Origin: JAXLVB01 sp046329195
GTDB lineage: Bacteria > Bacteroidota > Bacteroidia > Cytophagales > Spirosomataceae
Assembly: GCA_046329195.1 (NCBI GenBank)
Contig: JAXLVB010000002.1
Location: 1,922,001 to 1,986,000, forward strand
Reading direction: 5' to 3'
DNA: 64,000 nt
The translations under genes were made by a program, and so were the position numbers. Numbering within the stretch: position 1 is the first letter of the stretch; the number at the start of each line of letters is the position of its first letter. The notes under the pieces are model-generated. The model saw nothing but the letters and a program-made list of their open reading frames with translations, was not told the origin of the DNA and made no database searches. Shown here piece after piece: positions 51,953 through 60,793 of the stretch.

Positions 51953-54412
51953 ATGCAAAAAGCATTTGTAGCTCTCTTACTCGTTGTGGGGGGGTATTGT
52001 GCACAGGCACAGCCCCCCAAAAAATCAACTCTCAAACTTTGGTATAACCAACCTTCGGGGACTGTTTGGGAAAACGCTCTTCCGGTCGGCAATGGATTTA
52101 TTGCCGGGATGGTCTATGGCAACGTAGCACAAGAAAATATCCAGCTCAATGAAGCAACGGTATGGACGGGTAGTCCCAATCGAAACGATAACCCCGATGC
52201 CTTGGCTTCGTTGCCAGCCATTAGAAAACTCATTTTTGAAGGCAAGCAAAAAGAAGCCGAAAAACTAGCAGAGAGCACCATTCAAAGCAAAAAATCGAAT
52301 GGACAAATGTATCAGCCTGTTGGGAATCTGATGATTAGGTTTGACAACCACACGGATGTCAGTAATTATTCTCGTGAACTTGACATAGCGCAGGCCATAG
52401 CCACCACTCAGTACACCGTCAATGGTGTTCGGTATGTTAGGGAGGTGTTTACTTCACACAAAGACAACGTGATGGTTGTTCGCCTCAGTGCCGACAAAGC
52501 CAAACAGTTGCGGTTTTCGGCATTTTTTCAATCGCCTCAACGCAACAAACAGATTCGTGTCACTGCCAATAAACAGCTTATTCTGCAAGGGAGTACGGGC
52601 GGCCATGAGACAGTAGAAGGTGGTAAACTCCGTTTTTATTCAGTAGTTCAGGTAGCTTCCACCGATGGTACACTGAGCCAGACCGACACCTCACTGGTCT
52701 TGAACGATGCCACGCAAGCCACGCTTCTACTGACCATCGCAAGTAATTTTGTCAACTACAATGACCTTTCAGGCAATGAGGTTCAGAAGGCTACCCTACA
52801 GCTTCAAAAGGGCCTCAGCAAACCCTTTGCACAACTCAAGACGGAACACATAAGCGCTTTTCAGCGCTATTTTAATCGTGTCTCATTGGACTTGGGCGAT
52901 TCGGAGCAACGCCTTAAACCTACCAACCAACGCCTCAAAGAATTTGCCACAACCAACGACCCTCAGTTGGTTTCGTTGTATTTTCAATACGGGCGTTATT
53001 TGTTAATTAGCTCCTCACAGCCCAGCGGACAACCCGCTAATTTACAAGGCATTTGGAATCACAAGATGAACCCGCCTTGGGATAGTAAATACACCATCAA
53101 CATTAACACCGAGATGAATTATTGGCCTGCCGAAAAAGATAATCTCTCGGAAATGCACGAGCCGCTCATCAAAATGGTACAAGAATTGGCCGTAACAGGT
53201 CAGCAAACGGCCAAAGACATGTATGGCGCTCGAGGTTGGTTAGCCCACCACAACACCGACCTTTGGCGCATCACTGGCCCAGTTGACCGCATCTTTTGGG
53301 GGATTTGGAGCATGGGGGGCGCATGGCTTTCGCAACACCTTTGGGAACGGTACTTGTATGTAGGCGACAAGCAATTTTTGGCAAGTGTCTATCCTATTTT
53401 TAAGGGTTCTTCTCAATTTTTCAAGGACTATCTTGTAGAACATCCCCAATATAAATGGCTGGTTATTAACCCTGGTACCTCACCTGAAAACGCCCCTAAT
53501 GCCCACCAAGGTTCTTCGTTTGATGCTGGCACTACCATGGACACACAGATTGTGGATGATATTTTTTCGGTCACCATCAAATCGGCAGAGCTACTGGGTA
53601 TCAAAGACTCCTTTATAGATTCGCTCAAAACCTACCGCCAGCGACTTGCACCTATGCACATCGGTAAGCACGGGCAATTGCAAGAATGGCTCGAAGATAT
53701 TGACGATCCCAACGACCATCATCGGCATATTTCACACCTGTATGGTTTGTTTCCATCGTCTCAGATTTCGCCGTACCGAACTCCTGAATTGTTCTCAGCT
53801 GCTCGTACAACTCTGCTACACCGTGGCGATATTTCGACCGGCTGGAGCATGGGTTGGAAAGTAAACTGGTGGGCTCGTATGCTCGATGGCAACCATGCCT
53901 ACCAACTCATCCAAAATCAACTTTCGCCGCTCGGAACCACCAAAGACGGCGGCGGGACCTACGACAACCTATTTGATGCGCACCCACCGTTTCAGATTGA
54001 TGGTAACTTTGGCTGTACGTCAGGCATTACCGAAATGCTCCTGCAAAGTTACGATGGTAATATCCACTTGCTTCCGGCGCTTCCTGATGGTTGGCAAAGC
54101 GGAACCCTAAAAGGAGTTAAAGCTCGTGGCGGTTTTGAAATTGTAGAAATGGCTTGGACCCACGGAAAACTAACCAAGCTCATCGTGAAGTCAAATTTAG
54201 GCGGGAACTGCCGAATACGGGCCAATGCACCAATTAAGCACCCCCTCTTACAAACTGCAAAAGGAGAAAACAGAAACCCTTTTTATTATACTGAACAACC
54301 ACTCACACCCATCATTTCGAGTACCTCAAAAGTCACAGTATCCTCACTACCAGAAACTTACCTATATGATTTTAATACTCAAAAAGGTAAGACTTATGTG
54401 ATTCTGCCCTAA
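51953..54412 (+). CDS. Alpha-L-fucosidase, glycoside hydrolase family 95
   Basis: This protein has 819 residues from ATG 51953; the longer frame starts with a TTG that is probably not used. The signal peptide is MQKAFVALLLVVGGYCAQAQ. GH95 landmarks follow: NQPSGTVWENALPVGNGF, IQLNEATVWTGSPNRND, the conserved WDSKYTININTEMNYWPAEK segment with catalytic-site residues, HHNTDLWRITGPVD and HAHP-like DAHPPFQIDGNFGCTSGITE near the C-terminus. It cleaves terminal alpha-1,2-linked (and some 1,3/1,4) fucose from oligosaccharides in the periplasm. It lies next to an aminotransferase gene with its own promoter, so it is probably a separate unit. Confidence 0.95.
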   Translation: MQKAFVALLLVVGGYCAQAQPPKKSTLKLWYNQPSGTVWENALPVGNGFIAGMVYGNVAQENIQLNEATVWTGSPNRNDNPDALASLPAIRKLIFEGKQKEAEKLAESTIQSKKSNGQMYQPVGNLMIRFDNHTDVSNYSRELDIAQAIATTQYTVNGVRYVREVFTSHKDNVMVVRLSADKAKQLRFSAFFQSPQRNKQIRVTANKQLILQGSTGGHETVEGGKLRFYSVVQVASTDGTLSQTDTSLVLNDATQATLLLTIASNFVNYNDLSGNEVQKATLQLQKGLSKPFAQLKTEHISAFQRYFNRVSLDLGDSEQRLKPTNQRLKEFATTNDPQLVSLYFQYGRYLLISSSQPSGQPANLQGIWNHKMNPPWDSKYTININTEMNYWPAEKDNLSEMHEPLIKMVQELAVTGQQTAKDMYGARGWLAHHNTDLWRITGPVDRIFWGIWSMGGAWLSQHLWERYLYVGDKQFLASVYPIFKGSSQFFKDYLVEHPQYKWLVINPGTSPENAPNAHQGSSFDAGTTMDTQIVDDIFSVTIKSAELLGIKDSFIDSLKTYRQRLAPMHIGKHGQLQEWLEDIDDPNDHHRHISHLYGLFPSSQISPYRTPELFSAARTTLLHRGDISTGWSMGWKVNWWARMLDGNHAYQLIQNQLSPLGTTKDGGGTYDNLFDAHPPFQIDGNFGCTSGITEMLLQSYDGNIHLLPALPDGWQSGTLKGVKARGGFEIVEMAWTHGKLTKLIVKSNLGGNCRIRANAPIKHPLLQTAKGENRNPFYYTEQPLTPIISSTSKVTVSSLPETYLYDFNTQKGKTYVILP

Positions 54413-54419
54413 CGCAACT

Positions 54420-54455
54420 ACTATCTCCGTATATCTTATGATAGACGGAGATAGT
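54420..54455. terminator. Bidirectional hairpin between convergent GH95 and DinB genes
   Basis: ACTATCTCCGT (54420-54430) and ACGGAGATAGT (54445-54455) form an 11-bp stem with a 14-base loop. The loop contains the stop codon of the minus-strand DinB gene (54436-54438). It lies just after the GH95 stop, in a convergent arrangement, so it may stop both transcripts. Confidence 0.55.
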
Positions 54456-54927
54456 AATCAAACAAGTCTGTAGATTCTAAGTTCGTTTGTCCAACTTGGC
54501 GCAAATAGTTGACAATTTGACCTCTGTGGTAAGTAGTATGGTTGATAATATGAGCCACTAGTTTATATTTTTCCATCTTTACTTCTACGCCACTAAGCGT
54601 TTTAAAGTAGCGAATTGTTTGCAAATCATCCTCCGAAAATGAGCTAATTAGTTTGGCTAATTTTTCGGAATACCCTTCCCAAAGAGTCAACAATTCGGCT
54701 TTTGTACCCACAAAAGTAGTCGCTAAAAAGGGCTCTGTATCGCCTTGCAAGCGTTCAAAAATGAGCTTTTCAGCCGATACTACATGCAAAACCGTATCGA
54801 ACAAGGTTTTAAAACTTCCTCCTATGTCTTGATTCCATTGTTCTTCTGTAATAGGCAGAAGCCACTCTATTGTTTTTTTAGTAGCCCACATATTGTAGTT
54901 GAGCAGGGTAGTAAAATATTCCTTCAT
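54436..54927 (-). CDS. DinB-superfamily protein
   Basis: This protein has 163 residues from ATG 54927; a GTG 7 codons upstream would overlap the next gene more. The four-helix DinB pattern is present: MKEYFTTLLNYNMWATKKTI, a central GGSFKTLFDTVLHVVSAEKL with the first His, and the conserved HIINHTTYHRGQIVNYLRQ with the metal-binding histidines. Proteins of this group bind metal and include thiol transferases and bacillithiol-linked enzymes; the substrate is unknown. The start codon lies 6 bp after the upstream GNAT gene's stop, so the genes form an operon with the next two. Confidence 0.85.
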   Translation of the reverse strand: MKEYFTTLLNYNMWATKKTIEWLLPITEEQWNQDIGGSFKTLFDTVLHVVSAEKLIFERLQGDTEPFLATTFVGTKAELLTLWEGYSEKLAKLISSFSEDDLQTIRYFKTLSGVEVKMEKYKLVAHIINHTTYHRGQIVNYLRQVGQTNLESTDLFDYYLRLS

Positions 54928-54932
54928 AAGCG

Positions 54933-55496
54933 TTAAATTTTTCTCCACATTGTTACGTTAAGCACTTCTCCACGGAAGAAATGCCCGGCATTTTTAAAAC
55001 CAAGTTTTTGGTAATAAGCAATGGCTTGAACGTTGTCTTGTTGAACACCTCCCAACAAAACCATTTGTTGCTTACCTTTCCGTTTTACTTCAGCTAATAA
55101 CCTGTCAAACATCAACTTACCTAGTCCCATCTGCTGAAAATCGTCTCTGATTGAAGGAGCAAAGGATACCCACAAGTCTTCGTTAACACCAATCCCTTGC
55201 TGAGTCAATCGTAGTTTATCATTGGCTGAGACCCCAAAAATTCCGATAAAATACCCTACTATCGAGCCATCATCAGATAAAACGGCCACTAATCGGCAGG
55301 CATTTTCATTGGGTAAATGTTCACAAATAGTGCGAATCGTTATTTTATCAAATGAATGAGGTGCAAATCGTTTTTTAGTAGTTTCAGAGAGAGCCTCTCC
55401 GTATGCAAAAAGCAGTTCAGCATCGCTTGGCCGAAAAAATCGAAGTTCCACCATTTGTTCGTTTGGGAGTTTAAAGAAGGCTGGCAGCTTAGGCAT
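54933..55496 (-). CDS. GNAT-family acetyltransferase
   Basis: This 187-residue protein has N-terminal ELRFFRPSDAELLFAYGEAL and the acetyl-CoA site ... DDFQQMGLGKLMFDRLLAEV, where Q-x-x-G-x-G/A is in the standard place. The C-terminal AIAYYQKLGFKNAGHFF closes the fold. It acetylates an amine on a small molecule or protein. Its start overlaps the end of the DUF1572-type gene by 8 nt and it ends 6 bp before the DinB gene, so the three are co-translated. Confidence 0.85.
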   Translation of the reverse strand: MPKLPAFFKLPNEQMVELRFFRPSDAELLFAYGEALSETTKKRFAPHSFDKITIRTICEHLPNENACRLVAVLSDDGSIVGYFIGIFGVSANDKLRLTQQGIGVNEDLWVSFAPSIRDDFQQMGLGKLMFDRLLAEVKRKGKQQMVLLGGVQQDNVQAIAYYQKLGFKNAGHFFRGEVLNVTMWRKI

Positions 55497-56058
55497 CTTT
55501 TTTCAAGAAATCGTCAGTAAAATGCTTTCTCTCCTTTGGTTTAGAGAATTGCTCAACATTAAAATCCGTAGATTTCCCTCGTGGAATTGATAGCGATTTC
55601 CACGCTGTATCACTAAGCATTTTACCCAAAAATACGATTTGACCCACATGGTAAGGATAATGAGCCAATTGACGATTAATGGCCTCCATCACCGTATGGC
55701 CTTGATTGCGAATGTAGATAATTCGTTCTAAATCATCCACTTGTAAGTCATTTAGTGTATCAAACAAACACGCCCAACCTTCGTTCCATTTGATTAGTAG
55801 CTCTGTTCTATCCTGAATGTCATTGTCAAATTCTGCCTCACGGTCTCGCCATTCTTTTTCACCGTCTGATATTAGAAAATCAGTCCATCGGCTCAACATA
55901 TTTCCCCAAAGGTGTTTTACAATAACAGCGATGCTATTACTATCTGGATTGGGCGACCAAAACAACTTTTCATCAGGCACCTGAGCAAAGGTCTTGTCTC
56001 CCAGCAGTTTATAATATTCAAACTGCTTGATTACGCTCTGTAAATAATCGGATTTCAT
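55489..56058 (-). CDS. DUF1572 (DinB-like) protein
   Basis: This 189-residue helical protein has NSIAVIVKHLWGNMLSRWTD with a first His, a long acidic middle, and HYPYHVGQIVFLGKML with the last metal-binding histidines. This fits DUF1572, part of the DinB/YfiT superfamily. First gene of the three-gene minus-strand operon. The end (55489) overlaps the start of the GNAT gene. Function unknown; related proteins are metal-binding thiol transferases. Confidence 0.8.
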   Translation of the reverse strand: MKSDYLQSVIKQFEYYKLLGDKTFAQVPDEKLFWSPNPDSNSIAVIVKHLWGNMLSRWTDFLISDGEKEWRDREAEFDNDIQDRTELLIKWNEGWACLFDTLNDLQVDDLERIIYIRNQGHTVMEAINRQLAHYPYHVGQIVFLGKMLSDTAWKSLSIPRGKSTDFNVEQFSKPKERKHFTDDFLKKDA

Positions 56059-56318
56059 GATGTTTTACAATAATACATACTTCTGTAAAACACCATAAAC
56101 TTTCTGAAGGGTTCATCGTGGTACCAAAATATTCAATTACCTACCGAATGAAGCATTGTTTTTGATAAAATCTAACCTTTTTTAGCCAAAAACAACCTCT
56201 TATAAGTATCTATTTATCAGTGTATTACAACCAATTCGATGCCTCCAATGTAGGCATTTCACGATGTAACCGAATTAGGCACCTTTTTATTGAAATTCTT
56301 TGGTTTATTTTGGTGGTG
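56059..56318. other. Non-coding gap upstream of the DUF1572 operon and downstream of tRNA-Asp
   Basis: These bases lie between the minus-strand operon and the tRNA terminator, and must hold the operon's promoter (minus strand). No ORF or other RNA gene was seen, and no clear TAnnTTTG box. Confidence 0.4.
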
Positions 56319-56357
56319 AAAAAATAAAAAAACCGCTAAAACAGGCTGTTTTAGCGG
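56319..56357 (-). terminator. Intrinsic terminator of tRNA-Asp
   Basis: On the minus strand CCGCTAAAACAG pairs with CTGTTTTAGCGG (hairpin 56333-56357) and is followed by a T-rich run (56319-56332). This is a strong rho-independent terminator just after the tRNA 3' end. Confidence 0.85.
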
Positions 56358-56385
56358 TTTTTAGTGCGTTTTGAACGCTATGTTG

Positions 56386-56459
56386 CGGTCCGTACGGGAC
56401 TCGAACCCGTGACCCCATGCGTGACAGGCATGTATTCTAACCAACTGAACTAACGAACC
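56386..56459 (-). tRNA. tRNA-Asp (anticodon GUC)
   Basis: The cloverleaf is complete at 74 nt without encoded CCA. The acceptor stem pairs GGTTCGT with ACGGACC and the discriminator base is G. The anticodon arm is CATGC-CTGTCAC-GCATG with GTC in the loop. The T arm GGGTTCGAGTCCC is standard. It is transcribed on the minus strand and followed by its own terminator. No integrase or attachment duplication is visible beside it. Confidence 0.95.
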
Positions 56460-56512
56460 GAATTGTCTTTCTTTGCTGTGCGTTCCAGAAAAGTGATGCA
56501 AAAGTAGGTATT

Positions 56513-57097
56513 TTGAAGCAAAATGCAATTTTTTCACCAAAAAAAACTCAAAAAAAATTATGCACGTACCCTAAAAAAACAGAGTATCCCCAGAATAATT
56601 ACTTCAGTAGATACATTGAAGGAGTTGAGTATGAGAATGTTATCATAGCTCTTACAGAGCAGAAAAAAAAGGTGCAAAATTTGTACAATCACCTTACGGA
56701 AGAGCAAAGTTTGTTCAGATACGAGCCTGTCAAATGGTCGTTGAAACAGATTTTAGGGCATTTGATTGATACGGAACGAATTTTCAGTTATCGAGCCTTA
56801 TGTATTGCCCGAGGAGAAAAGAATGAGTTGCCAGGTTTTGATGAAAATGCTTATATGGTGGCATCAAACTTTGATTCTATTCCACTGGTTACGCTACTTT
56901 TGCATTATGAATCGGTTCGATTGAGTACTTTTGCTTTAATTGATAGTTTTTCAGATGCTCAAGATGCTCATCTGGAGCAGGTGGGAATCGCCAATGGTAA
57001 CAAAGTATCAGCACGAGCATTGATTTGGATGATTGCTGGACATGAAGCCCATCATCTTAGGGTTATTAACGAACGATATAGTGCGATGATTTTGTAA
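56513..57097 (+). CDS. DinB-family metal-binding protein
   Basis: This frame of 194 codons is a DinB-family protein: WSLKQILGHLIDTERIFSYR with the first His, PGFDENAYMVASNF in the middle and IAGHEAHHLRVINERY with the last metal-binding histidines. The N-terminal start is uncertain. The frame has no ATG before residue 110, so the start must be TTG 56513 or another non-ATG codon; an ATG at 56569 in another frame is next to A-rich homopolymers, so a sequencing error could hide the real start. A Nif3-like gene follows after 21 bp. Confidence 0.75.
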   Translation: MKQNAIFSPKKTQKKLCTYPKKTEYPQNNYFSRYIEGVEYENVIIALTEQKKKVQNLYNHLTEEQSLFRYEPVKWSLKQILGHLIDTERIFSYRALCIARGEKNELPGFDENAYMVASNFDSIPLVTLLLHYESVRLSTFALIDSFSDAQDAHLEQVGIANGNKVSARALIWMIAGHEAHHLRVINERYSAMIL

Positions 57098-57118
57098 CAA
57101 CTTTTGTTCTTGAAAAAC

Positions 57119-58216
57119 ATGACTATAAAAAACATCACAACCTCTTTGGAGCAGTGGGCAGCTTTGTCCTATCAGGAAAGTTATGACAATGCGGGGCTGA
57201 TTGTAGGAGATTCAAATCAGTTAGTAACAGGGGTTTTGATTTCGTTGGATTGTATAGAGGAGGTAATTGACGAGGCCATTCGGCGGGGCTGTAATTTAGT
57301 GGTGGCACATCATCCTATTGTTTTTAGAGGGATGAAAAAATTGAACGGGAAATCGTACACCGAACGCACCGTTATCAAGGCTATCAAGAATGATGTGGCT
57401 ATTTATGCTACTCACACGAACTTAGATAATGTATGGGGAGGGGTAAATTTTAAAATTGCTGAAATACTTGGGTTAGGTAAGTTGCAGATTCTTGCCCCTA
57501 AAAAACAAGTCATCGCAAAATTGACTGTGTTTGTTCCCAAAGAATATAGTCAAGCTGTATTGGATGCGTTGTTTGAAGCTGGTGCTGGCCACATTGGGAA
57601 TTATGAACACTGTTCGTTTCGGGTAGAGGGGACTGGTTCGTTTAGTGCTAAATTAGGGGCGAATCCGTTCATCGGAGAAGTTGGCGAAATAGAGAAAGTG
57701 ATTGAGGACCGAATTGAAGTAGTATTTCCTGTCCACGCCGAACGGCGTGTAGTGAATGCTATGAAAAAAGCGCACCCTTACGAGGTTCCTGCTTTCTATT
57801 TGCATGTCCTCGAAAATGAAAACTTGGAGGTTGGGGCAGGAGTAGTGGGTGAGTTAACGCAAGAATTGGATGAACGTGATTTTTTGGCTTTTTTAAAAGA
57901 GGCGATGAATCTGCCACTTATTCGTCATACGGCACTGCTGGGGGCGAGAGTTAAAAAAGTGGCAGTCTGTGGCGGGGCTGGGAGCTTTCTGCTCTCGGAT
58001 GCTGTTGCCAGTGGTGCCGACGTATTTGTAACGGCTGATTATAAATACCATGAGTTTTTTGATGCCGATGGTCGGATTATCATTTGCGATATTGGCCATT
58101 ATGAGAGTGAAGTATTTACGAAAGCGTTAATTCATACCTATTTGACAAAAAAATTTACTAATTTTGCGGTTCTGTTAAGTGAAACAAGCACAAACCCCGT
58201 ACGTTATTACATTTGA
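57119..58216 (+). CDS. Nif3-like dinuclear metal centre hexameric protein
   Basis: This protein has 365 residues from ATG 57119 (a TTG upstream is an unlikely start). Metal-binding motifs are VVAHHPIVFRGMK at about 63-75, THTNLDNVWGG around 100, and the C-terminal ICDIGHYESE. Between them lies a PII-like inserted domain (YEHCSFRVEGTGSF ... VVFPVHAERR), as in the longer Nif3/YqfO type. The role of the family is unresolved: members bind two metals and have been called GTP cyclohydrolase type 2. It lies in tandem with a zinc-ribbon gene, as in many Bacteroidota genomes. Confidence 0.92.
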   Translation: MTIKNITTSLEQWAALSYQESYDNAGLIVGDSNQLVTGVLISLDCIEEVIDEAIRRGCNLVVAHHPIVFRGMKKLNGKSYTERTVIKAIKNDVAIYATHTNLDNVWGGVNFKIAEILGLGKLQILAPKKQVIAKLTVFVPKEYSQAVLDALFEAGAGHIGNYEHCSFRVEGTGSFSAKLGANPFIGEVGEIEKVIEDRIEVVFPVHAERRVVNAMKKAHPYEVPAFYLHVLENENLEVGAGVVGELTQELDERDFLAFLKEAMNLPLIRHTALLGARVKKVAVCGGAGSFLLSDAVASGADVFVTADYKYHEFFDADGRIIICDIGHYESEVFTKALIHTYLTKKFTNFAVLLSETSTNPVRYYI

Positions 58217-58292
58217 AGTTTGAGTTTATCAATGTAAGTATCTGATTACTTGACAATTAACAACTCAAACATCCAAACTTCAAACTCCATAT

Positions 58293-59042
58293 ATGGAAAC
58301 TACAATAGCTCAAAAATTAGATGCACTTCTGAAACTTCAACAGATAGACTCAAGTTTGGACGAAATCAAGAAGATGCGTGGTGATTTGCCAGAAGAAGTT
58401 CAAGACTTAGAAGACGAAATTGCTGGTTTCGATACTCGCATTGGAAAATTTCAGCGTGACATTGATGCGCTTGAAGATGAAATTACCAAGTATAAGAACA
58501 CGAAAAAAGACGCCGAAAAGCTGATTGGCAAGTACAAAGACCAGCAGATGAATGTGCGTAATAACAGAGAGTACGACGCCATTTCGAAGGAAATTGAATT
58601 GCAACAGCTTGAAATTGAATTGGCCGATAAGCGTATCAACGAGTCGAACTTCAAAATCAGAAATAAGCAAGAAGAAATTGATGCAACGAAGGCGAATCGT
58701 GACGAACGTAAGAAAGACCTTGACAACAAGAAAAAAGAATTGGATGTGTTGATGGCTGACAGCCGTGAGGAAGAAAACGACTTGAAAAATGATCGTGATA
58801 AAGCAGCGACTTTAGTAGACGACCGTTTTTTTAAGGCTTATGAGCGGATTCGTTCTAATTCTCGCAATGGCTTGGCGGTAGTGATGGTGAAGCGTGGAGC
58901 TTGTGGCGGTTGCTTCAACATGGTGCCTCCGCAGCGTCAGGCTGATATTCGTGAAAAGAAAAAAATTATTGTTTGCGAGCACTGTGGACGTATTTTAGCC
59001 GATGTCGAAGATATGCCTGTTGCGGTATCGTCTCGCCGATAA
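58293..59042 (+). CDS. Coiled-coil protein with C-terminal C4 zinc ribbon
   Basis: This 249-residue protein has a long antiparallel coiled coil at residues 1-190 (EVQDLEDEIAGFDTRIGKF, KDQQMNVRNNREYDAISKEI) and a C-terminal zinc ribbon with paired cysteines CGGC ... CEHCGR. The conserved NMVPPQR element lies between. The family is often encoded next to Nif3 and is thought to bind nucleic acids or membranes; the precise role is unknown. A strong terminator follows. Confidence 0.92.
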   Translation: METTIAQKLDALLKLQQIDSSLDEIKKMRGDLPEEVQDLEDEIAGFDTRIGKFQRDIDALEDEITKYKNTKKDAEKLIGKYKDQQMNVRNNREYDAISKEIELQQLEIELADKRINESNFKIRNKQEEIDATKANRDERKKDLDNKKKELDVLMADSREEENDLKNDRDKAATLVDDRFFKAYERIRSNSRNGLAVVMVKRGACGGCFNMVPPQRQADIREKKKIIVCEHCGRILADVEDMPVAVSSRR

Positions 59043-59060
59043 GTTGCATGTTTTTCTAAA

Positions 59061-59097
59061 AAAAGCCCACAGTAACCTGCTGTGGGCTTTTTGTTTT
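59061..59097 (+). terminator. Intrinsic terminator after the zinc-ribbon gene
   Basis: AAGCCCACAG (59063-59072) pairs with CTGTGGGCTT (59080-59089), 7-base loop, followed by a T-rich tail TTTTTGTTTTTG. It sits 20 bp after the stop and ends the Nif3/zinc-ribbon transcript. Confidence 0.9.
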
Positions 59098-59140
59098 TGT
59101 AAGTTTATTCGTTTTTTCACGCAAAGTTGCTAAGGGATTC

Positions 59141-60634
59141 ATGGACGTTATGAAGGGTTTCTGCTTTTTATGGATTTGGGTTTGTTTACTGACTCATTCC
59201 ATGCAAGGAGCAGACTTTGAATGGAATCAGCAAACTCGGCAAGCCTACCAAGATATTCGCAAACTCAAAGTAGCTTCTGGCAAAGCTATCCTGGCGCAAG
59301 AATCGCCCCAAAATGGTATTAAGGTCTTTTTAGATGACTATGCTGATATGGTCTATTTATTGATTTCGGAAGATCCTGCCTATTTTAAAAAGGTTCAAAA
59401 TTTAGAAGATGAGCGCTTAGAATTGGTTGAACGATTAGACAAAAACTCGCCTTATCAACGCTTTGTGCTGGCAGAAATTCGACTACATTGGGCGTTTGTA
59501 AAACTGAAATTTGGGAAAGAAATTAGTGGATGTTGGGATATTATCAAAGCCTATAAATTGTTAGACGAAAATACCCGTAAATTTCCTTCGTTCTTACCAA
59601 CCCAAAAGTCGTTAGGCTTACTACATGTGTTAATTGGAGCTACTCCCGAAAACTACCAATGGGTACCTAATTTATTAGGGCTGAGGGGAAATATCCAACA
59701 AGGTCTATCTGAAATTCAGTCGGTTATAGCTGAAGACACGCTTTTTCGGCAGGAAACACAGTTGATTGATTTTTTACTTCATTCGTACTTGATAGGCATG
59801 GATGAATCAAAACTGAGCAGGTTGGAGGAGGTCGTTCAAAAAGCACCAGATGACCTGCTTTTTCATTTGTTTGGGGCTTCGATGCTCATCAAAAATAACC
59901 AAAGTGAGCGAGCCTTAGCCATCATAGAGCGCCGTCTGGTAGGGACTGGCTATCTGACCGTTCCTTCGCTGGAGTATCTGAGGGGAGAAGCCTTACTCGA
60001 AAAAGGACTCTATCTGCAAGCCATAGAGGCATTCAAACGTTATTTGCGTTTGCAAAAGGGGCATAATTTCATTAAAGATTCGCATTACAAGCTATTTTTG
60101 GCATACTGGCTGCAAGGCAGCGAAGCCGAAGGTTTGGTCTATCTGCATAAAATTAAACTGGTAGGCACAACCATTACGGAGCAAGATAAAGCGGCTCAAC
60201 AGTTTGTCGAGCATTACGAGCGAGGCTACAGGCCAGTAGTACCACTGATTAAAGCTCGGTTGGCGTTTGATGGCGGGTTTTATGAGCAAGCCCTACACAC
60301 GCTTCGGTCACTCAACGAAACCGAATTGGTTCAACTTAAAGATAAAGCGGAGTTTAACTACCGACTGGGGCGTATTTACCAAAAAACAAACGCCTTTGCA
60401 CAAGCAATTACCCATTACGAACGAGCCATCGTTCTTTCTGACAATACGAATTGGTCGTTTGGCGCTACTTCTTCGTTGCAGTTAGGGTACATTTATCAAC
60501 GCACCAAGCAGTTGACCAAAGCAGATTATTACTTCAAAAAAGCCATTTCATACCGAAATCACGAGTATAAAAACTCCATTGACAACAAAGCAAAAGCGGC
60601 TTTGAACAGCATGAAGCTTGACACTCATAGGTAG
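59141..60634 (+). CDS. Tetratricopeptide repeat protein with signal peptide
   Basis: This 497-residue protein starts with MDVMKGFCFLWIWVCLLTHS, a signal peptide (start at 59141 or ATG 59150). Helical repeats follow, with TPR-like motifs such as YLQAIEAFKRYLRLQKG, YEQALHTLRSLNE, AQAITHYERAIVLSDN and LTKADYYFKKAISY. Located in the periplasm or on the outer surface. It probably scaffolds protein contacts; no enzyme motif is seen. It is a single-gene unit after a strong terminator. Confidence 0.82.
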   Translation: MDVMKGFCFLWIWVCLLTHSMQGADFEWNQQTRQAYQDIRKLKVASGKAILAQESPQNGIKVFLDDYADMVYLLISEDPAYFKKVQNLEDERLELVERLDKNSPYQRFVLAEIRLHWAFVKLKFGKEISGCWDIIKAYKLLDENTRKFPSFLPTQKSLGLLHVLIGATPENYQWVPNLLGLRGNIQQGLSEIQSVIAEDTLFRQETQLIDFLLHSYLIGMDESKLSRLEEVVQKAPDDLLFHLFGASMLIKNNQSERALAIIERRLVGTGYLTVPSLEYLRGEALLEKGLYLQAIEAFKRYLRLQKGHNFIKDSHYKLFLAYWLQGSEAEGLVYLHKIKLVGTTITEQDKAAQQFVEHYERGYRPVVPLIKARLAFDGGFYEQALHTLRSLNETELVQLKDKAEFNYRLGRIYQKTNAFAQAITHYERAIVLSDNTNWSFGATSSLQLGYIYQRTKQLTKADYYFKKAISYRNHEYKNSIDNKAKAALNSMKLDTHR

Positions 60635-60793
60635 TCCATTTTCTTCTTTTCCTTTATCCCCGACCCATTATTTCATAAGTGTTCTCGTATGCTCCAACAT
60701 AGGTGATTGGAGGGATATAATGCTTTTTGAGTAAAATAAAAAAATAATATTTTATCCAAGTATTTTTATATTTTTGCGCAAACCCACTACCCT

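Noticed and set aside
56386..56459. tRNA-Asp as an integration site for an island
   Set aside because: No duplicate of the tRNA 3' end or integrase gene was found on either side within the window.
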